Source: Cryptomeria japonica (taxonomy: Eukaryota; Streptophyta; Pinopsida; Cupressales; Cupressaceae). Taken from it: a stretch of DNA of 64,000 bases. Positions 9,841-22,573 of the stretch are shown piece after piece. Position 1 is the stretch's first letter. Every line of letters begins with the position of its first letter. Below the pieces are notes generated by a model. The model ran no database searches. It had not been told where the DNA came from and saw nothing but the letters and a program-made list of their open reading frames with translations. A program made the translations under genes and the position numbers. The stretch covers positions 760,953,148 to 761,017,147 of the forward strand of contig NC_081414.1 in assembly GCF_030272615.1 (NCBI RefSeq), read 5' to 3'.

Positions 9841-12800
9841 CAATAGAGAGGGAAATCCTTCATTTTTGTAGTTCCATCTTTATCACCTACCCATCCACAT
9901 GAGACAACTCAAATTTCTCATCTAGTAGCCACTTAAAAATGGACCCCACTGCATCTACACAATTCACATAATTAACAAAAAATTCTCCAAACTCTATCAA
10001 CATCTGCCACCCAATCTTGACTTTCAACAAAGTCTAGCAAATCCTTTTCACTATTTCATGAGTCAAACCAATTTTTTTCCTTTCAATCATTTCCTTATTT
10101 CCATGTGACCTGATTGGTGATAATCTCACTACCATCCCAAATAAAATTCCAAATTGGTGACCTACCTTCAGAGTTGGCTAAAGTCAAGATTCTGGAAGGA
10201 TCATTAACATCCAGATATTTATACTACATCATCTTATACCAAATTTTTCCTATATATTTAAACATTTTCCATGAAATCTTATCTCCTAGAGCTACATTTT
10301 GGAGCTCTAATTTTCTCAAACCAACCCCACCATTTGACTTGGAAATACAAGCCACATCCCACTTAATTAATGAGATTCTTCTATCATCCTTTGCCCCAGA
10401 CCAGAAAAAAAAAATTTCAACACACTTTCAATTTTGTAAGAAACATTGTGACTCAATTTAAAACATGACATCAAATGTATGGGAATAGCTGACAAAACTA
10501 CTTTGATCATGATGATTCTCCCTACTTGTGATAGCCACTTATTCTTCCATGGAGTAGCTTTGTCTTGACATTTACTTGCAATATCCTCCTAGTAAAAATT
10601 TCTATTTGATCCCAAAAATAATGGTGTGCCTAAATATTTGAAAGGAAGGACCAAAACATGGAATCCTAAAACCATAGCTATTCTCCTTTGCAAGTTTTTA
10701 TTGGTATTGAAGACAAATATTTGAGACTTATCTTTATTCATAATCTATCCAGATGCTACTGAATAGGTATCCAAGGTGGTATTGATCACTTTTTCTTTAG
10801 TGATTGATGCCTCCCCAAAAAGAATGGTATCATCTACAAACTAAGAATGAGTAATTGGATCCATATCTTGATTAATAACAACACTTTTCCAAATTCTAGT
10901 TGCTCTTTTGACTTTGATATGCCAACTCAAAGCCTCTTCCATAATAATAAATAGAAAAAGGGGAAATTGGATCTCCTTGAAAAAGTCAATTACCCGATTC
11001 AAAGAAACCAATTAATGAACCATTCACCACAATGGAAAATCTTGGAGACACAATACAAGCTCAAATTATATCAATCCAATATTCAAAAAAACCAAATTTA
11101 TTAAGAACAACAAGGAAAAACTTCTAGGATAATTTATCATACGCAATCAACTTTAATGGAATGAATGGTCTTAGATGCAAGGATAATATTATTAGAAATG
11201 TCCCTCCCTAGAGGGTAAAAGTACAAAGCTATGTCTCACTTTTATAAAGGAAATGGCCAATGTTGGTTCAAATTTTTAAATTGAATCAATAGTAAATGAG
11301 ATATATATTTTGAAATTTGAAATGATGTGAACTAATTAAATGTATATTTTTTGTGTATTTTATGTTTGTAATTTTTTAAAAAATTTAAAAATTTATCTTG
11401 ATATACTTTTTTATAAAGTAAACACTATAATTTAGTTGTTGATAAAATACTGAAATTGAAGTTACATGAAGCGTCACACTTTATATAGTAAATTTTAGCT
11501 TTTTCTCTTCAATTATTTTGCTATATTGATAACTTGAAATTTTAGTGCAAAAATATATTTTAAACTATTTTTTATGTATATATATTTTTCAATAAATTTG
11601 AAAAGTTGCATGTACTAAAATGTATAACTCTTTCCATTTGGTATCACCTTTTTCTTAATTATTTATCCAAATTAAAAAAGAAATATATCATCTTGACATA
11701 GACTCTTTTCTCTAGTGCATTTATTTATTTTTTAATTTAAAAAAAAAAAATTAGCATTTTTCCTTTAGAAGATAATCAACCTTATATTTTAGTGATGATG
11801 GCCTACTTTCAAAAAAAAAAAATATTAAATATTAAATATTAAAATTAATTAAAATATTAAAAGATGTATATTTTGGAAAATTCACTTATAGATCTATTAA
11901 AGGGTATTTTTACATTTCAAAAACAATATTATTTATGAGAAGATTTGTTGAAACGTCGAGTTTTTCAAAACAAAAAAAAAAAATTGGTAGTTAGATCCAA
12001 AGTGGTATAAAATATACATTTAGTAGACAATTCAAATTGGAAAAGTTTTGGCCCATATATAAGATAGCTATAATGCAACTCTATAGACCATATGTTTGAC
12101 TAAAATGAATTTTTAGTTAGAAATACTTAAATTCACTTGTGCTGATAAGTTGGCCTGAAAGGTCACATAGTTTTGTGCTTTTACCACATTTTTCTCCTCT
12201 AAGATGAGTTTCGGTAGCATCTTTTTCAATCTATTATCCACAACCTTTGACAAAAATTTGTAGATTGTGTTACAAAGGCAGATGGGCCTGTAATCTACCA
12301 TAGTTTCGCAGACCTCCTTTTTTTTGAATCAAAATGACCATCATGTTCTACCTTTTTTTATGTCTTCAACTAATCTGAAGATATCCTTCCCACAAAAGTC
12401 CCAAAATAAGTGGTAAAATTGAGCTAGAAAATTGTCAGGCTAAGGCACCTTGTCTAGGTGTAATTGGAAAGCAACCCTTCTAACTTCTTCCATGAAAAAG
12501 GCTTCGCACATCCTATTATCTACTTCTGAAACCAACTTGGCTAATGTTCCAATCATTTCACCCCTCTTGTGAATTTGGTTGTTGCGAGTTGCATAGAATT
12601 GATTGAAAAAAATGGCCAACTTCTTCCCCTATCTGCTTCGTGTCTAGACACCAATCACCATCCTCCTTTTTAATCCTATCAATTATATTACTCATTATTC
12701 TTGATTTAACAGATACATTAAAAATTTTGGAATTGGAGTCGCTATTCTTTAACCAATTCTCCCTCACTTTGTCCTTCCAAAAAATTTCCTCTTTGGCCAA

Positions 12801-13827
12801 TATTTTGGACAAATTTTCTTTGAGTTCTTTTTCTTTTCTGAAATCTTCTAAAAACACCCCTTTTTTATAATTTTATCATTCAAGACACTGAGCTCAGCCT
12901 CCACAAGAAATTTATCCTAAAAAATATTCTTTAAGAATTCCTTGTTCCACACCTTCAACTTATTCTTGATAAAATTGAGTCTTCGCATAAAACAAAAGCT
13001 CATCAAACCTCTAAAAATATTACTCTCCCTCCACCAATTTTCCAATTTTTTGATCAAAGAAGCCTCTCCACCACATTGTTTGGTATCTGAAATATCCCTT
13101 ACTAGGTTTAACGGATAATTCAATCTACAAAATCACTAGAAAATGATCTAATGTAGAGTAAGGAAGAATTGAAGACGAAAAATGAAAAATCATTATCCAA
13201 CCAATATCTCCCCTAGAAGAAGCGATCTAATCTTTCAGCGTTATTGGTAAAACTTTCTCTCCTATTTGTCGATGTGAACACACCGTTATTCGGCACAATG
13301 TCAAAAAGTTAATTGGCATAAACAAACTCTCCAAAATCAAACATAATCCTACTAGATTTAAGGATACCACCACTTTTCTCCTTGGAATTGAGGATAGCAT
13401 TAAAGTCTACTTTAACAATGATTTTATTTTCACCTATATCCTCAATTTTATCTTTTAAGAATCTCCAAAGTCAAGCTTTCTCCTCGGTTTTGGTGGGCCC
13501 ATATATATTAAAGATATCAAATATTAACCTAGTAGCATGGTATAGAACCTTACAAATCATCCAATTCTTGCCAACATCCAGGAAGGATAAATGAAACAAG
13601 TTAGAATTCTAGAACACACCCAACCCCTCAAATTGGCCACTGGCATCTTGGAAGATCCCCTCCCATCTTTTACAGTTTTTGATAAAAAAAAAATTCCCAA
13701 ACTCCTTATCAAATTTAATTTCTTGTAGAAGAATGATGTCTACATCTTCTTTTATCAAATAACACTTAAACAAGTGCTTCTTATTAGAGGCTAGGAGGCC
13801 CTTGACATTCCATGTAAGGAGCCTCAT
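9841..13827 (-). pseudogene. LINE ORF2 remnant, split by an insertion
   Basis: The ORF2 start is MRLLTWNVKGLL (ATG at 13827), followed by endonuclease blocks DIILLQEIKFD, FNIYGPT, a degenerate DFNAIL block and ERLDRFF. The linker segment (12857-12558) contains WLKNSDSNSKIFN, matching the 'W...GD.Nt.fFH' signature, and the finger region YRPICLCNTIYKFLSKVV lies at 12298-12245. Past the insertion the frame resumes with GRDISNNIILASKTIHSI (about 11204-11150), then FQGDPISPF (near 10970) and an intact catalytic FVDDTILFGEA (FVDD at 10829-10840). The end contains NGGVGLRKLELQNVALGDK. Stops and frameshifts occur throughout, although the catalytic box survives, unlike in the plus-strand copy. Confidence 0.85.
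11214..12185. mobile_element. ~970 bp non-autonomous element with 21 bp terminal inverted repeats
   Basis: The left end GGTAAAAGTACAAAGCTATGT (11214-11234, given here in two parts: GGTAAAAGTACAAA then GCTATGT) matches the reverse complement of the right end (12165-12185) with two mismatches. It lies precisely between two LINE blocks that belong together (LILEEKN on one side, GRDISNNIILA on the other), so it is a nested insertion. The interior is AT-rich with no coding potential. I could not define a convincing target-site duplication, so the superfamily (hAT or Mutator-like being plausible) is open. Confidence 0.7.
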
Positions 13828-13960
13828 CTCCCTCCAAGGGAGGTCTTGGCTCCCTTGGATAATTTCAAGAATTTAGACATACTCATTAGACCCTTCTCGA
13901 TGGATTCATCCTCCCTCTTTTGTTTCTCAGTTTTCTTACCTATTCTTTTCCTTGACATCC
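13824..13960 (-). pseudogene. LINE ORF1 C-terminal tail with ATGA overlap
   Basis: A Lys/Glu-rich minus-strand frame (MSRKRIGKKTEKQKRED... ending KTSLGGR) terminates with TGA at 13826-13824, overlapping the ORF2 ATG (13827-13825) as ATGA. Such stop-start overlap suggests coupled translation of ORF1 and ORF2 in the ancestor. Upstream the frame is closed by a stop near 13967, so only the tail remains. Confidence 0.6.
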
Positions 13961-15659
13961 CTAATTATTTAGATGTAAAAAAGAAGGGAAATGAAGCTCC
14001 CAAGCCTAATGCTTGTCATCCAAGGCTAAGTACAAGGCACAACACATACATGTTATCTTAATTAAGAACCCATGTGCATTATTTGAAAAAAACATGTACA
14101 TGATTTTATGGGGAAAAAAACACACACATTATAATGCATACGTGTTATGGTTAGCAAGCAAAACACGTAGGTGTTTTGTACACATTAAGCTAGAAAAATA
14201 ACATAGCCTTAGATGCTAATTCTTTTGGCCTTCCCTTAGTTTTTTTCATCGAGGTATATACATAAAATATAACAATTAATTATAAGTTATCTTTTATGTA
14301 TATAATGGTAAGATGTTTGAGAGTGGTTTTAGATCTCTAGGAGTCATAATACAAATTCTAGATTTTAGGAGATCTTATAATTTTTCAGACAGTCAAATTT
14401 TAGTAATCTGTGGGCTTCTATCATTGTTCTCTTAGTATCTCTCTATCTCATTCTCTTTGTCTTCCCAAGATCTATGCCTATCTATTTCCCTTTCTCTCTC
14501 CTTTTCTTCCATTTGTACATCTCTCTATATCACTCTATCCTTTCTCCCCAGGCTCTAGACCTTATAATTTTTTGGATTTAGTCAAATTTCAGTAATTACT
14601 AAGCTCCTATTATCATTCTTCTTTCTCTATATATTTCACTCTCTTTGTCTCTCTCGATCTTTAGACCTATTTCTCTTCTTATCACTCTCTGTCTCCCTCT
14701 CTCCTCATATCAATCTCTCCTTTCTCCCCAATATCTAAACCCATCTGTCATGCCCAAACTTCAGGGCAAAAATGGAACAACAAAAAAAAATTTGACAACA
14801 TAAACTCATTAAAAAAATCTACATTAAAATCAAATAAAATAATTTTTGTCTTAACTAAGGTGTAAATAGAATCGTTTACTAAAGTTGAAATAATTAACTC
14901 AATCAATATAACGACAATAATTAGTGAAGACTAATTATTCCCTAAGAGGGTCATTGCAACTTAATTAATTAATTTAATCAACATGATTAAATTTTCGCTA
15001 ATTAAAGTCGAAAGATATTTAAATATCTCGATTGCATTTAAAATATTCCAGGCTAATTAAAATAATGATAATGTTATCTTAAATTGAAATTAATTAATTG
15101 AACGTACGCAAATTCACCTTTTAAATATAACCAATAAGGTTAACTAATTCAATAATGATAATTGCCAAATAAATATAATTTATATTAAAGTCAATTTTAA
15201 ATCCCCTAAACCTCCAAATTTTTTACTATTAAATTCTTGGCCAATACTGACCACATAGGCTAGATTTCGCATAAAAGAATTAATAATATTCATTAATAAT
15301 TTCCCCCAAATTAAATTTAACCTAACGTCCATATATAATTAAAAATGAAAAATAACTATACAATAACCCTAGTTAATAAAATTAAATCAATTATTCTATA
15401 GATATAGCCATATAAAATTAATTCTCAATTTGAAATTATGTGTTGATAAAAAGACTATATTAAAATAAATTAATCTTCACCTTAGTCTAATAAGGAGTTA
15501 TAATTAAATTCTACATATGGGTATAATTAAATGGGAGGGAAATTCTTTTTTTTTTAACTTTAAAAATAATTCCCCCTCTTTAATTAATATTTTAAATCTA
15601 AAACACTAAATAGGGTTGAATTATTCTGCTACTATAATTTAAAAACAACCTAATATTTT

Positions 15660-15775
15660 TAAAATCCCTAAATGCTAACCCTAACCTGAATGTGGGCTAG
15701 GGTTGCATATCCAATTTCTTTTTCTTTTATTTAGATGCTAACCCTAACCCGAAATTGGGTTAGGGTTGCATATTT
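15660..15775. repeat. two copies of a CTAACCCTAACC...GGGTTAGGGTT hairpin
   Basis: ATGCTAACCCTAACC followed within about ten bases by its partial complement (GGGCTAGGGTTGCATAT, GGGTTAGGGTTGCATAT) occurs twice, at about 15672-15709 and 15735-15773. Each copy can fold as a hairpin. Both sit inside the long LTR; the resemblance to the telomere repeat is limited to these short arms. Confidence 0.6.
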
Positions 15776-15959
15776 TATCAACTTAATACTATCTTATCTT
15801 TTTTTTTCCTAGGTTTTTTTTGTGTGTGTGTAGAGTTCGCGATGGCGGAGGAGGTCGAGCAAGGGAATGGCCGCCATGCAAAGGAGGAGGCGGTGGATAG
15901 CACGGGAAATCTGCCAAGAGATGGGATAGCGACAAGCACTGCAGTGGCCACCCATAATG

Positions 15960-16130
15960 GCGATCGAGGCCACCATTAGGGGTTGCCACTCGCAGTGGCG
16001 CCGCAGGCGCCCCTGCGGGTCGCAGCCCGTAGTAGCAGCCGAAGCCGCCCCTGTGGGTCGTGGCCCACAGTGGCACCGCAGGCGCCCTTGTGGGATTTGG
16101 CCCACATAGGGGTCCCGAGCCGCCCTACAT
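15960..16130. repeat. GC-rich internal repeat in the LTR
   Basis: Motifs such as GCGCCGCAGGCGCCC, GGGTCGCAGCCCGTAGTAGC and GGGTCGTGGCCCACAGTGGC recur with a spacing of roughly 45-60 bases, making a GC-rich island in AT-rich surroundings. All the overlapping frames on both strands are by-products of this composition. Confidence 0.5.
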
Positions 16131-16230
16131 GCACGTGGGGGCAGAGGGGAGGGTCTGTTCCCCCATACTTTGCTTTCAAAATTTTTTTTAATTTAAATTT
16201 CTTTTTTTTGTTTATAAAATATATTTAGAT

Positions 16231-16313
16231 AAATATTTAGATATATATATGTGTATATATAAATATATATATATATAGATAAATATTTATATTTGACTAT
16301 ATATAGAGATAAA

Positions 16314-16360
<47 letters not shown>
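16231..16360. repeat. (TA)n microsatellite
   Basis: TA-rich block with a pure run of about 40 bases ending near 16359. A second shorter TA run lies at 16495-16527. Both are in the long LTR. Confidence 0.9.
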
Positions 16361-16363
<3 letters not shown>

Positions 16364-16491
16364 CTTAGAATTACATGCATGATTCTGGAAAAAAAATAAC
16401 CAGAGTACTAAAGAAAGATTTATTTCTTAAATTTCCAGTTTACCCATATTTTAATCAAATGCAACTGTTTTAATTCAAAGCGCAGCATGCA

Positions 16492-16530
<39 letters not shown>

Positions 16531-19500
16531 ATTTATTTTCAGATTTTATAGAATGTAAAATATGACAGTTTTATTAATCTACAGAATGAGTAATTTTTAC
16601 TGTTTTTACAGAATAGAAATGACAGAATATGTAAAAAGTAGCAGAATAATTTTATAGACAGCTACAACTAATATTACCTAAAAATCCATTATTAACAACA
16701 AGGTAAAAAGCATTACTGTTTTAAAACAAAATAAAACACCTCATTCCTTTATGTATTAATTTTTAAAACAGAATTAAAACATCTTTTTTTTTGCAACTCA
16801 TACAAAACAGAATTAATCAAATGCACTCATTTATTTAAATGATCAATACATCAAATACAATACAACTTATTACAAGGTAAACTTAGTCAATAATACAGTT
16901 CCTCTTTTTTTTTTGCAATATAAATACCAAAGAAGACTCTTTCTTTTTCTTTCTTTCCTTTGCAACTTAAAAAAAAATATCATATCCTCTTTTTTTCTAC
17001 AACTAAAATAAAATCAGCAAGACCATATCCAAGCTTTCCCTTCCAAGTCTTTTCCCAAAGCAACTTGCAATAAAATCTTTTAGGTTGTGACCGTGGAGGC
17101 TCACCTCCCAACCTAGGCTTACTAGAAGCCACCCTCGAGCTTGGAGAACCAAGACCTAGACGGGTTACACTCAAGCAATACACAAACAAGCATGGAAAAC
17201 TCACAACAAACGCATTCCCCTTCCAAGGCTAAACATCATCACATAATGCGATTTTTACATGGATGGAAGTGGACTAAGTACCTTGAGGAGAAACTGCAAA
17301 ATAGTAGATCACAAGCCATCTCATGCCAACCAAGAACAAATCACAAGTCCAACTTGACCCAACATCCTTATGACCCCCAAGGCATACATTCCATAATATC
17401 TCCCCTTATGACCCCCAAATGCATAAACAAAACTATGCAGCAAGGGTCACATAAACAAACCCTTGACATCACTCTCTTAAAGAGAGTCTCTCACTCTAAG
17501 GCTATCAAACAACCTTGCACCCTCTCAAGTCCACTCTACCCTCCCAAGGGTGAGATGGCCTTGGATACTCCCAAAACATAAATAAAATGCATAACCAAAA
17601 CAAGTGAAAGCTCACATATATTTCTTCACAAATTAAACACAAAGGAAGAAAACAAACTACATTCAAGCAATCTTTCAAAGCAAAATTGTAACATACAAGG
17701 AAAAAGATTGAACCAACCTTGAATCTACCAAGGGTTTACAAGGGATAGTTTGGAGAAGAGAAGCCCAAATCCACACTTCTTTCCTTCAACACTTAGCCAA
17801 AAATTCTATCCTAAACTTGCTTCCAAAATTTCAAGAACTAGTCTCCAAAGATGGAGATTGGGTGATTAACTTCCTAAGTCTCAATCCCTTGCCTACGAAG
17901 GCTTCTCTCACTCTTTCCAACCTCTTGGATAGAGTGAGAGCTCACATTGGTTGGTCTTCCCAAAGCCTTACACACTCCCTAACCAAGGCACCTCAAAAAG
18001 GGAAATGGAATGGGGAAAAGGAATGACACATACCAAGAAGGTTATCTGACCAAGGAAGGCTCTCCTAAAGATGAAATTCGGCCAACTTGGGAAACTCACT
18101 TTTTGGGGGGGTTAAACAAGTCCTAGGGAGTGGACACATGGCCAAATTTGGCCTTCATCCATAGGTACACCATATGGCCCACTAAAAATGCTCCTAAACT
18201 GACTCTAGGAGTTGGTTTAACCCTTTGAAAGTCCACCCAAAGTTTACCTACGGGTCAACTCTGAGTTGACCCTCCTAATGGCTCACTATCCTAGGTTTAC
18301 TTGGGACCTTCAAGGATAATTGGAAATATAACATTGGTAAAATAAATTCCTCAAAAAGAGGCATGACAATGCCAACTCAACATACAACACATGTGTCAAG
18401 TGACACTACAAAAGGAATTTCACATCACAAATACACACATGGCGATTGTCCCTATTGAAATTTATAAATTAAACAAATTACCAAATTGAAAACTCATGCA
18501 AGCATAACATTTACAAATTAAAATACGTTTACAAATGAGGGGTTGTCTCTCCAAATAGACAACCCTTGGCTTCACAATCGTACATAGACCTAGGCTTGAT
18601 TCTCCATAATGTTTCCATGGTCACATGGATAATTTTCCTGTGCATCTCAATTACACATTAGTAATTCCCAAATAGCCTCATATAATATTAAACACATAAA
18701 TAAGAATACAAATCAATCACTCTGCATACAATTGACATCATACAAATCAATTTACCATATATCAAAGCAATCCACATAAGCAATTATCATAATCCTCATA
18801 AATTTAATCCATTCATAAGATATGCATCATATTTCTAGCACCATAATAAAGTCCTACAAATCAAATAAATGACATACACCATCTAAACGTTATCCTATCC
18901 TAGAATCATATAAAATTCAATATCCATAATGCATAGAAATGAAGCATCAATATCTCAATGTTATCCAATCCTAGGATCATATAAAGTTCTATATCCATAA
19001 CGCATAGAAATAAAGCATCCATAATAGTTCCAACATGAAAAACACTGATATGCTAGGATGGGTCGGGGTAGGGCCTCACACCATCTCTCTCGCTCTTCTA
19101 CTTTTTATCTCCCATATCTTCTCTACCTAGCTCACATACATTCTCTCCTCTCTATCTCACCTCTCTCTCCCCCTCCTCATCTCTCTCCCCTTCCCTCTCT
19201 CTACTTATCTCTATCTCCTCTCTCCCTCTCCCTATACATACCTCCCCTCACTCCCTTCCTTTATTTCTCTACATGCCTCTCGCTCTCTCTTTCCCACCCT
19301 CCCATGCTCCCTCTCTACTTATCTCACTCTCAACCTTTCCCTTTGTACGAACCTCTATCTCCCCTTTCCCTCTCTCTACATACCTCCACATCCCTCATTC
19401 CCTACCTCTATTTATCTACATAAATATCCCTCTCTCTCACTCCCTCCCTCTCTCCTTCCCTCTCTATTTCTATTTATATCACTCTGTGTCTCCCCCAAGA

Positions 19501-20295
19501 TTTATACCCATCACTATCCCTCTCTCCCCTCTCTCTACATCTCTCTATCTCACTCTCATATCCACCCCAAGATCTAGACATATCTTTCTACCCCTCTCTC
19601 TCTCTCGCTACATACCTCCCTCTCACTCTCTTCCTCTATCTTTCAACATAGATCTCCTTCTCTCATCTATCTCTACTTATATCTATCTCCCTCTCTTTAT
19701 GCATACCTTTCCCTCCTTCCCTACCTACCTCTATTTCTTTACATAAATCTCCCTCTCACCCTCTCTCTCTATTCCTAAATCCCTCCCTCCTTCCCTCTCT
19801 CCACCTCTCTACCTCCCTTCTCCCTTTCTCTATTTCTCCTCTCTCTATCCATCTATCTTCCCTCCTATACTCTTTATTTCTCCTCTCCCTCTGTCTTCCT
19901 ACCTCTCTTTCCATCCCTCTCTACTTCTATCTCCCCTAACTCTCTACCCCCTTCTCTACATACTACTATTTATATCAGCTAACTCTCTCTCTCTCTCCAT
20001 ACTTCTCTCTACTTTTATCTCCCTCCCTCCCTTGTTCCCTCTCCATACTCTCTCTAACTACTTATCTATATCTACCCTCCCTCTCTTTGAATACCTCTCT
20101 TTCTCTTAGACCTTGCTCCAACTCTCTCCTCCACTCTGTCTCTCTCACCTCTCTATCTCTCTCCTTCCCTCTCCACCTCTCTATCTATTTACCCCCTCTT
20201 AACTTATCACTATTTCCCCTCTTCCTCTCTCTTTGTCTATATATATATCTCCCTTCTTGAAAGACCTATTTTCTATATTTTCTTCTATGTCTATA

Positions 20296-20298
<3 letters not shown>

Positions 20299-20384
<86 letters not shown>
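20299..20384. repeat. (CT)n followed by (CA)n microsatellite
   Basis: A pure CT run of about 70 bases ends at 20370 and passes directly into seven CA units. It lies close to the centre of the CT/GA palindrome; the inverted arm has GA runs at about 20658-20682 and 21073-21109. Confidence 0.9.
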
Positions 20385-20385
<1 letters not shown>

Positions 20386-21068
20386 CTCTTTCTCAACCTA
20401 TACCTTTCTCCCTTCCTACCTATTTATCTACCTCCCTCTTTCCTTTTCTCTCTACTTATTTATATCTACCTACCTCTCTTGCACTCCCCCTATACTTTAT
20501 TTATCTAAATACCTAGATAGATAAAGAGAGGTGGAGAGGGAAGGAGAGATATATAGAAGTGGAGAGGATATTTGGAGTGATGGGGAAGGAGAGGTATTCA
20601 AAGTGAGGGAGAATAGATAAAGATGAGAAGTTAGAGAGAGAGTGTACAAAGAGGGAAGGAGAGAGAGAGAGAGAGAGAGAGAGTAGTATGGAGAAAAGGG
20701 GGTAGAGAGTTATGGAAGATAAAAGTACTCGAGAATGGAATGAGAGGTAGGTAGAGAGAAGGAGAAGGGAGATCAAAAGAGTGAGATAAAGAAAAATAGA
20801 GCTTGGGAAGGAGGGAGCGAGAGAGAGGGATAGAGAAAGATTTATGTAGATGAATAGAGGTAAGAAGGGAGGGAGGTAGAGGTATGTGGAGAGAGGGAGA
20901 GGGGATATAGAGATCATTAGAGAGGGAAAGGGTGAGAATTAGATAAGTAGAGAGGGAGCATGGGAGGGTGGGATGGAGAGAAAGAGAGAGACAGAGAGGG
21001 AGAGGTATGTAGAGAAGTAGATGTAGGGAGAAAGAGAGAGAGGAGATATAGATAAGTAGAGACATGGA

Positions 21069-21112
<44 letters not shown>

Positions 21113-21780
21113 GTGTGTGAGGTGGGTAGAGAGTAGAGGGGAGATATACAAAAGGGTGAGAGAGATAGGTTTAAAGATTGGGGAGAGGGGAGAGTGTGAT
21201 ATAGAGAGATGGGGGAGAGAAGGGGAGAAGGAGAGTGATAGGGAGAGAGATAGGTCTAGAGGTCAAGGGAGACAAAGATAGTGAAATAGAGATAGAGAGA
21301 GAAGGATAATAGGAGCTTAGTGATTACTGAAATTTGACTATCTGAGAAATTATAAGATCTAGAGCTTGGGGAGAGAGGAGAGAGTGAGATAGAGAGAGGT
21401 AGAGAGGGAGGAAAATGAGAGAGCTAGGAAAATGGATAGGTCTAAAGCTTGGGGGAGACAAAGAGCATGACATAGAGATAGCAAGAGAATGATGATATAA
21501 GTCCACTGATTACTAAAATTTGACAAGTCTGAAAACTTATAAGATCTCCTAAAATCCAAAATCTACATAATGACTCCTAGAGATCTAAAACCACTCTCAA
21601 ACATCCTACCAATATATATATATATAAACTAAGGGAAGGCCAAAGGAATTAGCATCTAAGGCCATGTTTCTTTTCCAGTGTGTTTTTCTTGCTAACCATA
21701 TTTAACATATATGTGTTATAACATGTGCATATTTTTCTCTCATAAAAGAACGTGTGTGTTTTTATTTTAAATAACATACC

Positions 21781-22573
21781 ACTGAATTAACAAAAAACAA
21801 TGACAACCGATTGCAATAGTACTAACCTAAAGACAAGTACTAATAAGAAAAACAATGACATAATATATAGTCTAGATAGGTTTCAAACCCTAGAAAGAAA
21901 AGGAGAATACTTCTTGTTGGAAACATACTTTTGAGCAGAACCTCGATGTTCAGCAAACGAATGTGTAGATGTGCAGCAAACCAATGTGTAGAATGTGAAA
22001 TCTTTTAATGTTTAGGACGGTGAATTGTGTCAATAATAATTTCAGTTTAATGCTATTATTATTAGTGTGATTTCAGGTGAAATAATTAAACAAATCAAGA
22101 TTCAGATTGTGTTGTTTGTTAAATGTGATGATTAGAAAAGACACGGACTGTTCAGAAGTCTCCACCTGGTAAAGATAAAGCTATGAAGGCATCTTCATGA
22201 TCACACAAAACAGGCGATAGAGAATTTGGGAAATCTCATATGTAGGCCCTTGCTAATGGAGCACTGCTAAATTAAGTTTTATATGTATTTAATTTAACAT
22301 AAAATATTATTTAACATTTGAAGAATAATTTTGAATGAAAAAAAAAAGTAATGACAGCCAAAGTCAATTACAAAACCATTATATAATAAAAAAATTTAAG
22401 ATTAAAAATCTATATGAAAAAGTCATACCATGCTCAAAAAAATATTAAAGAAGATATTGTTCAAAATAAGTCATTTTTAAGCATTGAAATAGCTGAAACT
22501 TTGCTTTTATTGCACTAGAGAACATTTTCTCTATGCTTTATTCTTCACCCAAAACCATCACATAAGAGTGAAG
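21781..22573. other. AT-rich flank of sHSP gene 2, no gene
   Basis: No coding signal. A short local repeat of 'cagcaaac(g/c)aatgtgtagat' lies near 21952-21990. The last ~70 bases are the 3' UTR shared with sHSP gene 1. Confidence 0.5.

Larger units (their letters stand above)
9841..14000 (-). mobile_element. second L1-type LINE, minus strand, interrupted
   Basis: A separate L1-type element oriented right to left, from an ORF1 tail near 13960 to reverse transcriptase C-terminal blocks near 9841. It is split by a ~970 bp insertion at 11214-12185. It sits tail to tail with the plus-strand LINE. Blocks read on the minus strand (LLTWNVKG, IDILLQEIK-like, NIYGPTKTEEKA, DKVPxPDNF, DYRPICLCNTIYKFLSKVV) give a clear family call. 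It is degenerate throughout. Confidence 0.85.
14746..19080. mobile_element. 4335 bp solo-LTR-like insertion with CCATC target duplication
   Basis: The element begins TGTCATGCCC (14746) and ends GGGCCTCACA (19080), that is TG...CA with short inverted termini TGTnnnGCCC. It is flanked by perfect 5 bp direct repeats CCATC at 14741-14745 and 19081-19085, the signature of LTR-retrotransposon integration. The right palindrome arm (about 21150-21200) carries the uninterrupted version of the target site. No gag, protease, reverse transcriptase or internal duplicated LTR ends were found, so a solo LTR from a family with very long LTRs is the simplest reading. A large non-coding element is the alternative. 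Gypsy-type elements often begin TGTCAnGCCC. Confidence 0.8.
14066..21780. repeat. large imperfect palindrome rich in CT/GA, interrupted in its left arm
   Basis: The left arm (14066-14745 continued at 19086-20505) is the inverted copy of the right arm (20515-21780). Landmarks: CTTAGATGCTAATTC at about 14207 versus GAATTAGCATCTAAG at about 21645; TTTTAGATCTCTAGGAGTCA at 14327 versus its complement at 21571; CCACCCTCCCATGCTCCCTC near 19296 versus its complement near 20955. The sequence switches from pyrimidine-rich to purine-rich on the plus strand at about 20510. The left arm is longer because of extra CT-rich repeats and the LTR insertion. Outer boundaries are approximate and no target duplication was found. 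Open frames here are low-complexity Ser/Leu/Pro artefacts. Confidence 0.8.

Noticed and set aside
15789-16228. Overlapping GC-rich open frames inside the long LTR
   Set aside because: Four frames on both strands overlap the same GC repeat; no domain and no codon signal.
17141-17581. 146-codon plus frame in the long LTR
   Set aside because: Low-complexity Ser/Thr/His/Lys composition with no recognised domain, inside an LTR bounded by target duplications.
19058-21559. Many long Ser/Leu/Pro/Tyr-rich open frames on both strands
   Set aside because: They are translations of CT/GA-rich repeats; overlapping frames on both strands look equally open and none has a domain.
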